A DNA stretch of 64,000 nt from Archilochus colubris (Eukaryota > Chordata > Aves > Apodiformes > Trochilidae). Location: positions 142,179,052-142,243,051 of the forward strand of contig CM041083.1 in assembly GCA_023079485.1 (NCBI GenBank), written 5' to 3'. Under the pieces are notes generated by a model. That model was not told where the DNA came from, did not search any database, and saw nothing but the letters and a program-made list of their open reading frames with translations. Below are positions 61,412 through 64,000 of this stretch, one piece after another. The position numbers and the translations under genes are program-made. The stretch's first letter is position 1. Every line of letters starts with the position of its first letter.

Positions 61412-62417
61412 ATCCAAATAAAGCAGATTTGTCTTTGGCCCCTATTTAATGAAGTTTTTAAGCATCTGCTCTTGTTTTATTTTATATTTTTTATTTCCTA
61501 CAAAAAACCTGCAGTTACGTAAACTTCAAAATTAAATAATTTTTACTATAAATTAACTAAAGCCTGTTAAATGTCAGGAAGAACACGTTCAGTCCAAGCT
61601 ATCATTTTCAGATACTTACAGGTTTTTTTCTAAAAGGATGCATATTTTAATGTTCTTAAATACTTTTCAGTTCTAGCTCTCATGTGAATGTGGCCAGGTA
61701 GGGTAAGTTAATTACAAAACTGCAGTTTTACCCAATCTTTCCCTTTATAGGTAAGTTAGCACAAATAAAGTAACAGTGGATAATGTTGCACTAAGCTTGA
61801 AAAGAGCATTTCTACAAGCAAAATTCTCCCTCTTGGCCAGAGAAGACAGCATCTTGGTTCAAGGGGATCGTGCTCAAAGTTTGAATAGGAGAAGGATGCA
61901 ATCAGGCAGCCAAGGAACATGAATACTTCAAAGCAGAACAAATGAAACTGGACCTTGTCACTTTGCAATAAAATGTGAAGCCATGTAATGGTGCCCTTTT
62001 AAGCCACTCGTGACTTTTAGGACTTCAAATGAAATGCTATGAGCAAGACAGATAAACATGCTAAGCTGTTATTTGCCAGGGAAGATACCCTTGTGATTTG
62101 TAACAATCAATGAAAAAATAGCAGTCTAGGTCTTGAGGAAGAATGATATGAATGCCAGTAATCTCTTCACAGTGATGTCAAGACCTTTGATAATAAATCC
62201 TCCAGAAAGTCTTGAGCTAGTCACAATGACTTGCTATTTTTTTATTAGTATTATTATGAAAGTTTTCTAAACAGAAAAGCATTTCTAAGACCTGATGAAA
62301 TTCATAGAAAGAGAAAAAATATTTATATCAAATTCACATTTCCTCTTTGGTCAGAAATGGGAAAAAAAAAATACTATGACTTTTTATCAAAGAATTGCAA
62401 ACACCTTAATTATACAT

Positions 62418-62925
62418 TGTGGCATCCCGGTGTACTTGCTGGAGCAGACCTAGTGAAACTGCTGGTGACAGAACTTCTCTAGGGCTTGTGAAACAAGGAG
62501 TAGCAGAGAGTAGTGGAACAAAGCAATCAGATGCCTCTGATTACCGAGAAGTGGGTGTGAGCTGGTATCAAATCCACCTGTGCCCAGTTAGGGCAGGTCC
62601 CCTATTGAGCATGTGCAAGACCAGGGGGCCAAGAAAAGGTGGGGCTCATACCCACAGACTAGCTCACTGCTGGGCTAGTCATGAGAGAGGCTGGTAGCTC
62701 TTCAAGCCATGGTCTGATCTTGCTAGTTCCACTACGTGAGTGATAGACTTAGAGCACAACTCACAAGTCTATACTGCTACACCTAATTAGACCTTGAGGC
62801 ATCGATTCCTCCAGAAAGGTTTGTCTCGCAACAGCAGAGCCAGAAGCTCAGATAGAAACTAGACCATATCTTGTTAAAAACCTGTTGTTTAACCTCTGCA
62901 AATAAAGGAACAAGTCTCCGTCACA
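62418..62925 (+). mobile_element. Solo LTR of an endogenous retrovirus-like element
   Basis: A 508-bp block starting TGTGGC and ending GTCACA (LTR-style TG...CA, with short imperfect inverted ends). It is flanked on both sides by ACAT (62414-62417 and 62926-62929), consistent with a 4-bp target duplication. Internal order fits an LTR: a promoter-like 'ggccaagaaaagg' at 62628-62638 (probably a decayed TATA-type AATAAAAGG), then AATAAA at 62901-62906 about 20 bp before the end. The segments 'cccagttagggcaggt' and 'gagcatgtgcaagaccag' look like LTRs I associate with songbird genomes, a judgement from memory only. No internal viral genes adjoin it, as expected for a solo LTR made by LTR-LTR recombination. 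The 92-codon frame inside (62419-62697) is not a gene. Confidence 0.72.
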
Positions 62926-63588
62926 ACATATGTGAAAATTTACCCACTATTATATCTGTACTTTACTAGTCAGACATCCTGCTTTTAAATTATTCCCCAA
63001 CTCAAAGCTTTTATGTATTTCTTGACAGAGAAAGCAAGAGCGATGCAATATTGGATCTCTCCTTGTGAAGTTCTGAAGTATGTAAATAAGAGACAGAAAA
63101 GCAACGCTGTTACAGGAGGCTGGGATTTCCTATGAAAGAGCCCAGCCTTATGAAAAAAAATAAGCCCCATCTTTTTCAGAGCTGCACCAGAGAGCTCTGC
63201 AAAAGCAGTGCCAACCCAAATTAACCTGGAGTGCCACAATAGGCCAGGGTGTAAATTCAAACAAAAACCTGGATGGCAGCTTGGTTTTTTTAATGAGGGC
63301 AGTATATCTAGTCAGTAACTGATGTATGCTCTGCTTTTCCAGCTGGCAGTGCCTCCTGGGGTATGCAGGCACGTATTTCCAAGCATGTTGTTCTTCTGAG
63401 TTGCTTGTGCTTGGACCATAGCTGCAGTCTCAGCAGCCAAAATAAAATATGCCAAGACTGGCTGAGGGACAGGCAGATTGGAGCAAATTCCTGCCTGATA
63501 CAATGCCCTTGACATCACTGGAGTCACGCAGTGGCAGTTCATTGTTCTCCACTTTCAAACCCAAAATATGGAGGGGGCTTTAAGGTAG
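62926..63588. other. Unique interval, no gene recognised
   Basis: Antisense frames of 74-91 codons (62985-63542) show no recognisable similarity. Confidence 0.4.
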
Positions 63589-64000
63589 GGTGGCAAATAC
63601 GCTGTCACTGCTGCCTTGAAATTGTCTTTGTTCTTGCCTGGGGAGTTATCAGCCACGAGGATTCCCCATTTGACCACATTTTGTGACAACATGCAGACAG
63701 GCCTGGTGGCCTTGGGTAGAGACACATCCACCTGGCAAAGGAGAGGGGCTGCAGGGGGGTGCAGCAGCCTACCAGCTCATTTCCTTCTCCCACCCCTTGA
63801 CGACAGTGTCACATTTCCTCCCGTGCTTTTCCAGACACCTGCAGAGGATGCAGGGCCTCTGAAACCCATGAGAAGGATTGTGGATTTGAGTGGCAACTCA
63901 ACAAGTCAGCTCTGCTTCTCTGCCTACATTAACCAGCTGCAGAACTGTAGAAGTGCTCAGTCCTTCATCAAGGTGCTTGGTACTCAGGTGATGAAACTGG
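63589..64000 (+). other. Open frame running off the window; possible partial exon
   Basis: The + frame beginning after a TAG at 63586-63588 stays open for 137 codons to the window edge; its first ATG is at 63691. A splice-acceptor-like 'cccgtgcttttccag' ends at 63834, in frame. The residues after it include KPMRRIVDLSGNSTSQLCF and then INQLQNCRSAQSFIKVLG. I recognise no domain. Local base composition is GC-richer than average, which lengthens chance frames. It could be an exon beginning at 63835, or an accident. Confidence 0.2.

Larger units (their letters stand above)
58386..62417. other. Unique interval; GC-richer patch and poly(T) tract
   Basis: Contains an 18-bp tandem duplication (59068), a GC-richer block at about 59440-59930 with overlapping frames on both strands (up to 127 codons, no similarity recognised, few CpG), an A-run at 60259-60284, a 22-bp T-run at 60730-60751 and (AAC)6 at 61393-61411. 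A short frame ending in a consensus splice-donor sequence lies at about 58790-58915. No gene can be asserted. Confidence 0.4.

Noticed and set aside
1..64000. Searched for operons, CRISPR arrays, phage genes and bacterial-type systems
   Set aside because: Sequence is eukaryotic repeat-rich DNA with no dense coding; nothing of this kind is present.

Overview
This window looks like a non-genic, AT-rich stretch of an avian nuclear genome (intergenic, or a very long intron). The main evidence is at least fifteen fragments of CR1-type LINE retrotransposons. They lie on both strands and include several distinct 3' end types, one of which ends in the bird-typical ATTCTATG octamer tail. There are also two LTR-type endogenous retroelement remnants with bird-like features. 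I found no intact protein-coding gene, rRNA, tRNA, CRISPR array or operon. The open frames present are retrotransposon remnants, translations of simple repeats, or short chance frames.

Layout. 1-19.2 kb: an old CR1 reverse-transcriptase remnant at the left edge, then CR1 3' ends at 3.0 (+), 7.8 (-), 8.7 (-), 10.6 (+) and 15.4 (-), and the longest CR1 copy at 18.1-19.2 kb (-). 19.2-32.3 kb: two ancient CR1 pieces at 24.6 (-) and 25.4 (+), a 1-kb CR1 copy at 27.8 (+), a 510-bp pure-pyrimidine TTCC array at 29.7-30.2, and another CR1 at 31.5 (+). 32.3-46.5 kb: mostly unique AT-rich DNA, interrupted by a GC-rich LTR-like block at 36.4-37.1 and by a fragment near 39 kb that encodes part of a non-CR1 LINE endonuclease. 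46.5-64 kb: an ancient CR1/L3-like fragment, a perfect 14-bp hairpin, a 270-bp AAAAG array, CR1 3' ends at 50.6, 54.1 and 58.2 (all -), a 160-bp tract made only of A and C, and a complete-looking solo LTR at 62.4-62.9 with a 4-bp target duplication.

Nothing here works together as a pathway; the window records successive retrotransposon insertions of different ages. The most unusual items are the RTE-like endonuclease remnant (birds carry few LINEs outside CR1), the solo LTR with preserved ends, the pure A/C tract, CR1 copies whose 3' ends run into A-rich DNA instead of octamers, and the repeated Asp-to-Asn loss at the CR1 catalytic motif. An open frame running off the right edge could be a partial exon, but this is weak.

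Limits: family assignments come from recognising sequence patterns, not from a database search. Repeat boundaries are accurate to about 10-30 bases unless a junction is described.
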